Assembly: GCF_003201105.1 (NCBI RefSeq)
Contig: NZ_QICJ01000003.1
Location: forward strand, 310,001 to 374,000
DNA: 64,000 nt
Source of the DNA: Dyella sp. AtDHG13
GTDB taxonomy: Bacteria; Pseudomonadota; Gammaproteobacteria; Xanthomonadales; Rhodanobacteraceae
Reading direction: 5' to 3'
Part shown: positions 32,449 through 41,338 of the stretch, in pieces
How positions within the stretch are numbered: the stretch's first letter is position 1
Layout: each line of letters opens with the position of its first letter
The notes under the pieces: generated by a model
What the model saw: only the letters and a program-made list of their open reading frames with translations
What the model was told of the DNA's origin: nothing
The model's database searches: none
Program-made: the position numbers and the translations under genes

Positions 32449-33272
32449 ACCAGCGCCCGCGCCTGCACGAAGGCGAAGAAGAACACCGCGTTGGGGTCAT
32501 TGCGCACGGCCTGCAGTTCGCGTCGCATGCCTTCGACGGTGGCGGTGTCCACCTGGCCGGCGGCCACCAGTTGGTCGGCCGCCGACAGCAGCAGTTCTTC
32601 CCAGAACTCGATCATTTGCTTGCGCTTGCCCGGCTGGCGGTTGTCCAGGTGGAAGTTCTTCACCTCGGTCTGCACGTCGCTGTAGCCGCCGGCCAGCAGA
32701 AGGTTGCCCAGCTTGGCGCCGATGAACGGATCGCCGCCGCTGTCGTACTGATGATCGTTGAAGGCCATCCAGTAGCGCAGCAGGTTGGGTGAATACGGAT
32801 CGAGAAAGAACGAGGCATTGAGCACCTCGGTGACGTAGATCACCGCGCCGGGACTCAGCACGCGCCGCAACTCGCTCAGCACCCGCGCCGGGCTCGGCAT
32901 GTGTTCCAGCACCCAGCACAGGTAGGCCGCGTCGAAGCTGCGGTCGGCAAAGGGCAGGTCGGTGGCGTCGGCCAGTTGCAGGTCATAGCGCGCCGTGCAC
33001 CAGGCGGTGGAGGCGAGATTCTGCTCCGCCGCAGCCAGCTGCGCGGGGGAGCGGTCCACGCCGGTCACGTGCAGGTTGGGAAAGCGGCGCAGCAGGATCT
33101 CCGTCTGCGCGCCGACGCCAGAGCCCACCTCGAGCAGGCGCGTGGCTTCGCTGTAGTCGATGCGGCTGAACAGGATGGACTCGAACATGCGCGCCTGGCG
33201 CATCAGCCGCGACTGCTCTTCGGACGAGAAGCCGTGGATATAGGGGAATTCACCCGTGACGATGCTGTTCAC
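32442..33272 (-). CDS. Class I SAM-dependent methyltransferase
   Basis: This 276-aa protein has the SAM-binding loop LLEVGSGVGAQTEILL, the acidic residue in VTGVDRSPAQL, the motif ADATDLPFADRSFDAAYLC and the post-motif segment LEHMPSPARVLSELRRVL, typical of the methyltransferase-11/25 group. The GTG at 33272 is preceded by AAGGG at a good distance; an in-frame ATG at 33323 would add 17 residues and overlap the neighbouring gene. The substrate cannot be told from the sequence. Confidence 0.82.
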   Translation of the reverse strand: MNSIVTGEFPYIHGFSSEEQSRLMRQARMFESILFSRIDYSEATRLLEVGSGVGAQTEILLRRFPNLHVTGVDRSPAQLAAAEQNLASTAWCTARYDLQLADATDLPFADRSFDAAYLCWVLEHMPSPARVLSELRRVLSPGAVIYVTEVLNASFFLDPYSPNLLRYWMAFNDHQYDSGGDPFIGAKLGNLLLAGGYSDVQTEVKNFHLDNRQPGKRKQMIEFWEELLLSAADQLVAAGQVDTATVEGMRRELQAVRNDPNAVFFFAFVQARALVY

Positions 33273-33319
33273 GGCGGCAGCCCTTAGGTTGGCGAGTGCT
33301 GGCTGCCACGTTACGCCGG

Positions 33320-34249
33320 TCACCGTCTAGGGAAGGTCGGCGCCTGGCTCAGGGCATGCGGGTGCGACTGGATGAAGGACAGCACGTCATGCAAGGTTGG
33401 CGCGGCGTCGTGCATCGGGCGCGACAGGGCGAACAGCAGCGCTTCGTGCCCCAGGCCGGGATAGGTGCGCAGCGTGCTGTCCTCATGCAGCGCCTGCGTG
33501 GCCCGATAGAGCGAGATCGCGTTGGAAGGCTCGACCTCGCCGTCGTCCGTGCCCTGCAGCAACAGCATGGGCGGCTCGGCGCCGCGCACGTAGGACACCG
33601 GCTGGCCGCGCCGTTGCTGCGCGGGCGTCGCGCCGAACACGCCGAGCATGATGGGATCGTCCTGCGGCACCGGCACGAAGTCGTAACAGCCCGCGAGGCC
33701 GATCAGGCCGGCCAACTGCGCAGGCGCAAGCCCCTGCGCGCCCAGCCATTCCGGATCGGTGGCGAGCAGGGCGGCGATCTGCCCACCGGCCGAGTGGCCC
33801 ATGACGAAGATATCATCCGGTGCGCCGCCCAGTTCGGTGGCGTGCGCGTGCGTCCAGGCCACGGCACGGGCGGCGTCCTGCATGAAGCCGTCCAGCGTAA
33901 CGCCGGGATATTTGCGGTAATCCGGCACCACCGTCACCACGCCGCGCGCGGCGAGAGCTGTGCCCACGAAGCGATACCACGCGCGTTCGCCACGCACCCA
34001 GGTGCCGCCGTAGAAGAACACCACCACGGGCGCGTGCGCCGCGTGCTCCGGTGCGTAGACGTCAAGCGCGAGTCGGTGCTCCGCGTCGAACACGATGTCT
34101 TGCCGGGTGGCGATGGCGCGATGTTGGTCGGTGGCGTTGAGCCCGGCGAACAGCGTGGCTTCGCAGCCGCCCAATAGCGACGCGACAAGCAGAAGGGAGC
34201 AGCTCCATCTCCTTGATGGCTTTAGCCGGTGCGAGAGCGACAAGCGCAT
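33320..34249 (-). CDS. Alpha/beta hydrolase lipoprotein
   Basis: This 309-aa protein begins with a lipoprotein signal (SCSLLLVASLLGGC lipobox), so it is probably membrane-anchored. The hydrolase core shows FFYGGTWVRGE (oxyanion-hole region, with YGG replacing the usual HGG), the nucleophile GHSAGGQ, GTDDGEV with the Asp, and GLGHEALL with the His. It belongs to the esterase group related to the hormone-sensitive lipase and BD-FAE families. The ATG at 34249 directly precedes the signal sequence. The natural substrate is unknown. Confidence 0.85.
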   Translation of the reverse strand: MRLSLSHRLKPSRRWSCSLLLVASLLGGCEATLFAGLNATDQHRAIATRQDIVFDAEHRLALDVYAPEHAAHAPVVVFFYGGTWVRGERAWYRFVGTALAARGVVTVVPDYRKYPGVTLDGFMQDAARAVAWTHAHATELGGAPDDIFVMGHSAGGQIAALLATDPEWLGAQGLAPAQLAGLIGLAGCYDFVPVPQDDPIMLGVFGATPAQQRRGQPVSYVRGAEPPMLLLQGTDDGEVEPSNAISLYRATQALHEDSTLRTYPGLGHEALLFALSRPMHDAAPTLHDVLSFIQSHPHALSQAPTFPRR

Positions 34250-34767
34250 GGGAATCGACGTGGCGGCAGTTGCGACATAATGCCCCGAAGCGTTGCGCAA
34301 TGTATGCGGCATGCGTTGGTCACGAGTCTATGTGATGGGCACGAGCCGGCGTTCATCTGCGCGGTAACTGGCGCTGATCGCAACACATGCATGGCGCGCT
34401 ACGCGGCTCTCGACCCTGCAACCGGCTTCAGTGTGCTGGCTGCGAGGGGCTTCGTATGCCCCTTAGCAGTTATTGGGTGCAAATGCCATGAGCGATTGGC
34501 AATCTGATCTGTCCGCATCGCGCGCCATAACTTCCGTGTTCGAGTCGGTTCGAACGAGTCAGCAAATTGAGCGGATTTCGCTGACGTAAATAACATCCTA
34601 CAGATGTATCCAGGGCTGCTGTCCCTCCTGCAACCTTGTCGGGATGTGGCCAGTGTTACACGAGACCTCGACACCGCGGCCACGTTGCCCATATGCGGGT
34701 GATCCCGCCACCGGCCGGTGGTCGGGTTTGTTGAAAGGGGCTCGACCAGATACGAAGGGGAGTTTGA
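34250..34767. other. Intergenic region, no gene seen
   Basis: This 518-base gap lies between the divergent lipoprotein hydrolase gene and the CsgG-like locus. It has a somewhat lower GC content and more stop codons than its neighbours, and no reading frame with convincing start, codon use or homology. GAAGGGGAG just before 34768 is the ribosome-binding site of the next gene. Confidence 0.5.
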
Positions 34768-35745
34768 ATGAACAGTCGCTGGAAGCGCCACATCGGTGCC
34801 GTGGCTCTCTGCGGTACGGTTATCGCGGTTGGAGGCTGCGCTACAACCGCTGCGGATATCAAAGACTCGCGCACAAGCGCCCAGGACCAGCGGGTCCAGA
34901 AGGAAGCACAGATTCCCGTGTGCACGCACAAGCTGGGCTCAATCGCCGTGCAGGAGCCCGAGGCAGCGACGAACTGGTAGACGGGGCAGCAGTTGCCCGC
35001 GCCCACCCGGTTGATCAAGGTGTTCGTAAGCAAGTCTGGTTGTTTCACCCTCGTCGATCGCGGTGCCGGCATGGATGCGGCCATGCGTGAACGCGAGTTG
35101 GCCGCCGGCGGCGAGTTGAGGGGTGGTTCCAACCTCGGCAAGGGGCAGGTGAAGGCCGCCGACTACGTGCTGGTACCTGATCTGATTTCCAGCAACCGGA
35201 ATGCCAGTGGAAGCGCCATCGGCGGCCTCTTTGGTGGCCTTATCGGAGGCACCGCAGGGGCGGTGGCGAGCAAGATCACGCTTAACTCCAAGACAGCCGA
35301 TGTGGTCCTGACGCTGACGGACGTGCGTTCTTCCGAGCAGGTCGCGATGGTGGAAGGCAATGCCAAGAAAACCGACTTGGGCTTCGGCGCCGGCGGCGCG
35401 CTGTTCGGTGGCAGCGCCTTGGGTGCCGCAGGCGTGGGCGGTTATGCCAATACGGAGATCGGTCAGGTGATCACCCTGGCCTATCTGGACGCCTATACCA
35501 AGATGGTGTCGCAGTTGGGTGGCCTGTCCGGAAATGCGTCGCAATCCAACGCCCGCCAGGCGGTGACTGTGACGACGCCCGGCAAGCTGCTGAACAGTCC
35601 TGGTGGCGGGTCCGCTGTGCGTAATGTCACCGTTGGCATGGTGCTGTATCCGACAGGCAACAAGCAGGGCGCCATGTGGGAAGTGGAAGACGAGTTGGGC
35701 AACAAGGGTTGGATCAATTCCACCTTGCTGCAGTTGTCCAGGTAA
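34768..35745 (+). pseudogene. CsgG-like outer-membrane lipoprotein gene split by an in-frame amber codon
   Basis: A lipoprotein signal (ALCGTVIAVGGC) starts the frame at 34768. A TAG at 34978-34980 interrupts it after EPEAATNW, and the same frame continues as TGQQLPAPTRLIKVFVSKSG to a stop at 35745. The second half has the CsgG-type features: SGCFTLVDRGAGM, ADYVLVPDLISS, glycine-rich GGLFGGLIGGTAG, and a C-terminal SH3-like end (WEVEDELGNKGWINSTLL). Reading TAG as TGG would give NWW and one protein of 325 residues. The fragments start at 34768 (70 aa) and possibly at an internal TTG at 34993 (250 aa). Read-through or a sequencing error cannot be excluded. Confidence 0.75.
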
Positions 35746-35788
35746 TCGTTGTTCCCCGGGTCGCCATCGGGCGGCTCGGGGTTGCCCC

Positions 35789-36775
35789 TCAGGCCGCGAG
35801 GCGCACGCCTTGCTGCAGGCGGTCGAAATATTCGCGCGTCAGGCGCAGCTGGTCCTGGGCGTTCTCGGCGCGGTTCACTACGTCGCGGAACGCGGCGTTT
35901 TCCGCACGATCCTTCGCGTACCAGCCCAGGTGCTTGCGCGCGATGCGCACGCCTTGCAGCTCGCCGTAGAACGCGTAGAGATGTTCCAGGTGATGCACGA
36001 GGATCTCGCCCACTTCGGCGGGCGTGGGTTCCGGCAAGGTTTCGCCGGTGGCGAGGTAATGGCTGATCTCGCGGAAGATCCACGGCCGGCCTTGTGCGCC
36101 GCGGCCGACCATCACGGCGTCGGCGCCGGTGACGTCGAGCACGTGCTTCGCCTGCTGCGGCGAGACCACGTCGCCGTTGGCGAGAATCGGAATGCGCACG
36201 CTGGCCTTCACCGCGGCGATGGTGTCGTATTCCGCTTCGCCCTCGTACTTGTCCGCGCGCGTGCGGCCGTGCACGGCGAGCGCGGCGATGCCGGCGTCCT
36301 CGGCGATCTTCGCGATGGTCAGCGCGTTCCTGTTCTGGCGATCCCAGCCGGTGCGGATCTTCAGCGTCACGGGCACGTCCACGGCATCGACCACGGCCTT
36401 CACGATGCGCGCGACCAGCGGCTCGTCCTGCAATAGTGCCGAGCCGGACCACACGTTGCAGACCTTCTTGGCCGGGCAGCCCATGTTGATGTCGATGATC
36501 TGCGCGCCGTTGTCCGCGTTGTAGCGCGCGGCCTCGGCCAGCATGCCGGGGTCGTAGCCGGCGATCTGCACGCTCACCGGCTCGGGCTCGCCATCGTGAT
36601 CCATGCGCTGGCGGGACTTGCGCGTCTGCCACAGGCGCGGATCGGCGTTGGTCATCTCCGAGACGGCCAAACCCGCGCCCAGCCGTTTGCACAGCAGGCG
36701 AAAAGGCTTGTCGGTGACGCCGGCCATGGGCGCGAGCACCACGGGCGGGTCGATGCGGTAGGGGCCGATCTGCAT
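35789..36775 (-). CDS. dusB: tRNA-dihydrouridine synthase B
   Basis: This 328-aa FMN enzyme reduces uridines in the tRNA D-loop. Motifs: APMAGVTDKPFRLLC at the start, SVQIAGYDPGMLAEAA, DINMGCPAKKVCN with the catalytic Cys, VHGRTRADKYEGEA and NGDVVSPQQA. The start MQIGPYRI at 36775 is the conserved DusB N-terminus. An open frame continues upstream through the permease gene in a different frame but has no homology. The C-terminal helical RNA-binding part is complete. Confidence 0.94.
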   Translation of the reverse strand: MQIGPYRIDPPVVLAPMAGVTDKPFRLLCKRLGAGLAVSEMTNADPRLWQTRKSRQRMDHDGEPEPVSVQIAGYDPGMLAEAARYNADNGAQIIDINMGCPAKKVCNVWSGSALLQDEPLVARIVKAVVDAVDVPVTLKIRTGWDRQNRNALTIAKIAEDAGIAALAVHGRTRADKYEGEAEYDTIAAVKASVRIPILANGDVVSPQQAKHVLDVTGADAVMVGRGAQGRPWIFREISHYLATGETLPEPTPAEVGEILVHHLEHLYAFYGELQGVRIARKHLGWYAKDRAENAAFRDVVNRAENAQDQLRLTREYFDRLQQGVRLAA

Positions 36776-36816
36776 CCGCCTATTGTACCCGGGCGGCGGA
36801 ACGCCCGTGGAAAGGC

Positions 36817-38085
36817 CTAGTGCGCGGCCTTGGCGGCCAGCGCACGCGCGGCCTGCGGGTCGTGCTTGTGCTTGAACAGCACCATGAACAGCACGGCCAC
36901 GATCAGCGAATAGCTCGCGAAGGTCATCCAGATGCCGTGCCAGTCCTTGCTCTGGTCCGGGTGGGTGAAGAACGCCTCGATCACCAGGCCGCTGATCGAG
37001 CTGCCCAGCACCGCGCCGATGCCGTTGGTCATCAGCATGAACAGGCCCTGCGCGCTGGCGCGGATCGACGGATCGCTCTGGCCTTCCACGAACAGCGAGC
37101 CGGAGATGTTGAAGAAGTCGAACGCCATGCCGTACACGATGCACGACAGCACGATCATCCACAGCCCCGGGCCCGGGTTGCCATAGGCGAACAGGCCAAA
37201 GCGCAGCGTCCACGCCAGCATGCTGATCAGCATCACCGTCTTGATGCCGAAGCGGCGCAGGAAGAACGGAATGGCCAGGATGAACAGCGTTTCGGAAATC
37301 TGCGAGATGGACATGATGATTGCCGGGTACTTCACCGCCATCAGGTCCTTGTAGGCATCCATCTGCGCGAAGTCGTGCAGGAAGGTATCGCCGTAGGCAT
37401 TGGTGAGCTGCAGCGACGCGCCCAGCAGCATGGCGAACAGGAAGAACACCGCCATGCGCGCATCGCGGAACAGCTTGAACGAGGTCAGGCCGAAGGTATC
37501 CAGCCACGAGTGGTTGTCCCTGCGCTGGAAGCGCGGCGGGCAGGGCGGCAGCGTGAACGCGTACAGGCCCAGCGCCAGCGCGGCGCCGGCGGCCACGTAG
37601 AACTGGCCCGAGGAGGTTTCCAGGCGCAGCAGGCTCACCGTCCACAGCGCGGCGATGAAGCCCACGGTGCCCCACACGCGGATCGGCGGATAGTCGCGCA
37701 CCACGTCCTTGCCATCGCTCTTGAGCGCGTTGTATGCCACCGCGATGGAGAGCGAGATGGTCGGCATGTAGAACATCATGTTGAGCAGCATCACCCAGAA
37801 CATCAGGCCGGGCGACTGGATCATCGGCACCGCGCACAGCACCGCCGCGCCGCAGATGTGGAAGATGCCGTAGAGCTTCTCCGCGTTGATGTACTTGTCC
37901 GCGATCACGCCCGCGATGGACGGCATGAACAGCGAGGCGATGCCCATGGTCGAGAAGATCGCGCCGAACTGCGCGCCCGACCAGTGCTTGGTCTGGAACC
38001 AGTACGCACCGATGGTGATGAGCCACGACCCCCATACATAGAATTGCAGGAAGTTCATGGCGGTCAGGCGCAGTCGCAGGTTCAT
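36817..38085 (-). CDS. NupG/XapB-family nucleoside permease (MFS)
   Basis: This 422-aa inner-membrane transporter has about 12 membrane helices and the nucleoside:H+ symporter signature of the NupG family: MNLRLRLTAMNFLQFYVWGS at the start, FGAIFSTMGIASLFMPSIAG, and later FFNISGSLFVEGQSD. Length agrees with NupG (418 aa). The ATG at 38085 matches the conserved N-terminus. It ends 41 bases before the dusB start in the same direction, so the two may be cotranscribed. Its exact nucleoside preference is unknown. Confidence 0.9.
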   Translation of the reverse strand: MNLRLRLTAMNFLQFYVWGSWLITIGAYWFQTKHWSGAQFGAIFSTMGIASLFMPSIAGVIADKYINAEKLYGIFHICGAAVLCAVPMIQSPGLMFWVMLLNMMFYMPTISLSIAVAYNALKSDGKDVVRDYPPIRVWGTVGFIAALWTVSLLRLETSSGQFYVAAGAALALGLYAFTLPPCPPRFQRRDNHSWLDTFGLTSFKLFRDARMAVFFLFAMLLGASLQLTNAYGDTFLHDFAQMDAYKDLMAVKYPAIIMSISQISETLFILAIPFFLRRFGIKTVMLISMLAWTLRFGLFAYGNPGPGLWMIVLSCIVYGMAFDFFNISGSLFVEGQSDPSIRASAQGLFMLMTNGIGAVLGSSISGLVIEAFFTHPDQSKDWHGIWMTFASYSLIVAVLFMVLFKHKHDPQAARALAAKAAH

Positions 38086-38307
38086 CAGCGTATTCGTGTG
38101 CTTCAAGCGGTGGTGGACGAAGGGGAGGCGCGCTGCTGCCACAGGCCGGGTATGGGCCGGGCCTGGCGGGGCGAGCCGAAGATCCCCTGCAAACGGCCTG
38201 GAACAGCCCAGTACCGTGCCAAAATAGCGGCAGACTAGAGGACCGCCGCGGTGGCGACAAGCTGCGTCGCCGCGAATGGGGCGGTTCGACTTTCCCGGGA
38301 GACCCTC

Positions 38308-38934
38308 GTGAGCCTGTTCCTGACCATCGCCCTGGTGCATCTGGTAGCCCTGTCCAGCCCGGGGCCGGATTTCTTCTTCGTGTCGCAGACGGCGGTGAGC
38401 CGTTCGCGGCGGCAGGCCATGTTCGGCGTCGTCGGCATCACGCTGGGCGTGGTGGTGTGGTCGGCGCTGGCGCTGGCGGGCCTGCAGCTGGTGCTGCAGC
38501 GGCTGGCCTGGCTGGAGCGGCTGATCGCCGTCGCCGGCGGGCTCTACCTGGTGTGGATGGGCGTGAAGATGCTGCGTGGCGCGCTCAAGGCGCCCGCCAC
38601 GACGGGCGAGCCCGCGCAGGCCCTGCAGCAGAGCGACTGGGCCACCTTGCGTGCCGGCCTGCTCACCAACCTGTCCAATCCCAAGGTGGTGATCTATTTC
38701 GGCAGCGTGTTTTCCGCCTTCCTGGGGGACCGCGTGGATGCCGCCACCCGTTGGGGGCTGTGGACGCTGGTGATCGTGGAAACCCTGTTGTGGTTCACCC
38801 TGGTGGCCGGCGTGTTCGCCTTGCCGGCCATGCGCCGGGGCTATTTGAAGCTCTCGCGCTGGATCGACGGCTTCGCCGGAGCCGTGTTCGTGGCCTTCGG
38901 CCTGCACCTGATCTTCGCCCGGCGCGCCGTCTGA
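38308..38934 (+). CDS. LysE/RhtB-family amino acid exporter
   Basis: This 208-aa protein has six predicted membrane helices and the family pattern: ALSSPGPDFFFVSQTAVSRS near the N-terminus, GGLYLVWMGVKMLRGAL, and LLTNLSNPKVVIYFGSVFSA. It closely resembles RhtC-type threonine or homoserine exporters. The GTG at 38308 is preceded by GGGAGA; earlier in-frame starts lack a ribosome-binding site. It is transcribed divergently from the permease gene. The exported amino acid is not evident. Confidence 0.88.
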   Translation: MSLFLTIALVHLVALSSPGPDFFFVSQTAVSRSRRQAMFGVVGITLGVVVWSALALAGLQLVLQRLAWLERLIAVAGGLYLVWMGVKMLRGALKAPATTGEPAQALQQSDWATLRAGLLTNLSNPKVVIYFGSVFSAFLGDRVDAATRWGLWTLVIVETLLWFTLVAGVFALPAMRRGYLKLSRWIDGFAGAVFVAFGLHLIFARRAV

Positions 38935-39092
38935 GCGTTGGCCTGGAGAAGCATGGATTGCCCATGAACGAGGGCGCCGGGTTCGACCTGCGTCGCGATT
39001 TTGGTGCGGAAAGGCCATGTACACTCGGCCGGTGCGGTGTCGCCGCACCGGACCGTGCAGGGGGCGTGGCCGCATCAAGCATGGAGATGCTC

Positions 39093-39845
39093 ATGGAGAA
39101 AACAGCGATCGCAGGCGTGCTCGCCTTGTCGCTACTGTTGGCCGGCCACGTTGCCGTTGCCCGTGCCGACGCCCCGTCCCCCGACGTGAACGCCATCGTC
39201 AAGGCGGTGATGGACGATCAATACGGCAACCAATACGACAGCAAGCACGCCTGCTGGACCTTCGCGCACACCTCCGAGCAGGGCAATGCGCTGACCTACT
39301 GCATGAGCGCGGGCAAGCCGCAGGTGGTGGATACCGCCAAGGGCAAGCTGCTCTACGTCTATGCGGCCAACCGCTACGACATCCACGACGACGATCGCTA
39401 CAGCTACGGGCATGTCGACCCGGGCCTGATGGGCGCCTTCGCGATCAAGATCGATGCGAAGGGGCAGTGGACCTACCAGTCGCTCGACAACGCCCTGGAG
39501 TTCGGCTCCAACGGCTATTGCGGCTGCAACAAGGCCGAGTTCGTGCAACTGAGCCAGCAGAGCGACTACGGCTGGCTGTTCACCAGCGGTGGCGTATTCC
39601 AGGGGACGGTCGTGGCCGACTACAACATCGTGATGGCGCACAAGGGCGGCTTCGTTGACGTCAGCAAGATCCCGCAGGTCAGGGAAGCCGCGCAGGACGT
39701 CCAGTACGACGTCAAGGTGGCTTCCGCCGGCGCGGGGATGTTTCCTCTTAATGTGACCAAGTCCAAGGGTGGCGCGACGGTCAAGTCATTCCAGGTGAAG
39801 TTCGATCCCAAGGCATTCGCCTACGTGTTGCCTGCCGGCGACTGA
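39093..39845 (+). CDS. Secreted protein, candidate immunity protein of the adjacent effector
   Basis: I do not recognise this 250-aa family. It has a signal peptide (GVLALSLLLAGHVAVARAD), so the mature protein is periplasmic. It has several cysteines (HACWTF, LTYCMS, GYCGCNK) and no membrane segment. It lies 43 bases upstream of the lysozyme-like XVIPCD effector on the same strand, the immunity-then-effector order of the lipase and GH19 modules in this window. Immunity function is inferred from this. The ATG at 39093 follows GGAG by six bases; one at 39081 is an alternative. Confidence 0.7.
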   Translation: MEKTAIAGVLALSLLLAGHVAVARADAPSPDVNAIVKAVMDDQYGNQYDSKHACWTFAHTSEQGNALTYCMSAGKPQVVDTAKGKLLYVYAANRYDIHDDDRYSYGHVDPGLMGAFAIKIDAKGQWTYQSLDNALEFGSNGYCGCNKAEFVQLSQQSDYGWLFTSGGVFQGTVVADYNIVMAHKGGFVDVSKIPQVREAAQDVQYDVKVASAGAGMFPLNVTKSKGGATVKSFQVKFDPKAFAYVLPAGD

Positions 39846-39888
39846 GCGCGAAAGCCTCGCACATCATTGACTATTCAAGGACGAAGAC

Positions 39889-41277
39889 ATGTCAAACACC
39901 ACCGACGAACGTTGGGAAACCGCCAGGCAGGATCTGGCCAACGCCGCCGCCCGGGCGGGTGTCGATCCCGGCGTGCTGGCCAAGATCGCCGGCTTCGAAT
40001 CGCAGTACAACCCGCATGCGCGTCCCATCGCAGGGCACAAGCATGCGGAATTGAATTCGGTGACGCAGTTCGACGGCGTCAAGGCGATGTCCTCGGCGTA
40101 TGGCTACGGCCAGTTCACCAACGACACCTGGGCCGGCATGGTGCGCCAGTACGGCGAAAAGTACGGCGTGGCCGACGCCCGCCACCTCACCGTAGCGCAG
40201 GCCAATGCACCCGCCTTGCGCAACGACACGGCGCTGCAGGCAGGCATGCTGGCGGAGTTCACCCGCGAGAACGTCGTCAAGGGCGCTTGGCTGGGCGGGC
40301 AGGATGCGGACGCGAACGTGTACGCCTTGCACAACCTGGGCGGCGCGGGAGGCGCGGCGTTCCTGAAGGCCGTGCGCGAGCATCCCAACGAGCGTGTGGA
40401 CGCGGTGCTCTCGGCCAACGTCATCAAGCGCAACCCGGGGCTTTATGGCGACGGCAGCGGTACCGTCGAGGCCGCCTATCAGCGGATGGGGCAGCAGATG
40501 AGCCGCTACGAGCGTTATGCGGAAGACATCCGCCATGTCGCGCCGGGACAGACGCCCGCCGCTTCCCTGTCGCAGCCATCGCCAACGCATGTTCCGGAAC
40601 ATGCGCGCGTTGCGCCTTCGCACGCACCGCACGCATCAGATGTGCTGAAGGAGGGCGCGCATGGCAGCGACGTACGCGCGTTGCAGGAACAACTGGGCAA
40701 GCTCGGTTATACCGGCGAGCCCAAGGGCAGCCTGCGTTCGGACGGCCATTACGGGCCGGTCACGCGAGGCGCGGTGGAGGCCTTCCAGCGCGATCATCAT
40801 CTGACGCCCGATGGCATCGCCGGCCCGCTGACCCGGCGCCAGCTCGACAATCAGGTCCGCCTGCATGCGCAGGACACGCCGGCGAAGGCAACGCCATTGA
40901 ACGATCCTGCCCACGCGCAGCACGCCTTGTTCCAGCAGGCCATGTCGGGCGTTCGCAAGATCGACCAGCAGCAGGGAAGACCGTCCGACCAGCACAGCGA
41001 GAACCTGGCCGCCGCACTGGCTGCCGCTGCGCACGGCAAGGGTTTGTCGAAAATCGATCACGTCGTGATGAGCGACGACGGGCGTCAGGCCTGGGGCGTG
41101 CAGGGCAGCCTGAATTCGCCGTTCAAGCAGATGGCGCCCGTGGACGTGGCCCAGGCCGTCCATACGCCGGTGGCGCAGAGTTCGGAAGCCGTTGCGCAGG
41201 CTGCCAAGCCAACGCCCGAGGCGCAGCAGCCGGCGATGAATGTGTTGCAGCCCGCGGTCGAGGGGCCGCATCGCTGA
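39889..41277 (+). CDS. X-T4SS effector: lysozyme-like domain, PG-binding domain, XVIPCD
   Basis: This 462-aa predicted antibacterial effector has no signal peptide. Residues 1-210 resemble a transglycosylase/lysozyme domain, with AKIAGFESQYNP (candidate catalytic Glu37) and SAYGYGQFTNDTW. Residues 252-320 form a PG_binding_1 domain (GSDVRALQEQLGKLGY, then DGIAGPLTRRQL). Residues 337-455 are an XVIPCD, the VirD4 recognition domain: LNDPAHAQHALFQQA, NLAAALAAAA, SKIDHVVMSDDG, VQGSLNSPFKQMA and a Gln-rich end. It lies about 3 kb from virD4 on the opposite strand. The likely target is peptidoglycan of rival cells. Confidence 0.88.
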   Translation: MSNTTDERWETARQDLANAAARAGVDPGVLAKIAGFESQYNPHARPIAGHKHAELNSVTQFDGVKAMSSAYGYGQFTNDTWAGMVRQYGEKYGVADARHLTVAQANAPALRNDTALQAGMLAEFTRENVVKGAWLGGQDADANVYALHNLGGAGGAAFLKAVREHPNERVDAVLSANVIKRNPGLYGDGSGTVEAAYQRMGQQMSRYERYAEDIRHVAPGQTPAASLSQPSPTHVPEHARVAPSHAPHASDVLKEGAHGSDVRALQEQLGKLGYTGEPKGSLRSDGHYGPVTRGAVEAFQRDHHLTPDGIAGPLTRRQLDNQVRLHAQDTPAKATPLNDPAHAQHALFQQAMSGVRKIDQQQGRPSDQHSENLAAALAAAAHGKGLSKIDHVVMSDDGRQAWGVQGSLNSPFKQMAPVDVAQAVHTPVAQSSEAVAQAAKPTPEAQQPAMNVLQPAVEGPHR

Positions 41278-41338
41278 GTGGAAACAGGCGTGGGCCGCGT
41301 GGGCGGCCCTACGCTCTACGATGCTGATACGGCGCGCA

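Noticed and set aside
35789-38260. One 823-codon frame covering dusB and the permease gene
   Set aside because: Only the last 328 codons are DusB. The rest is an off-frame reading of the permease gene, which has 12 membrane helices in its own frame.
41290-41307. GGGCCGC-GTGG-GCGGCCC hairpin between the effector and FAD-linked oxidase genes
   Set aside because: Short stem without T-run on either strand; too weak to call as a terminator.
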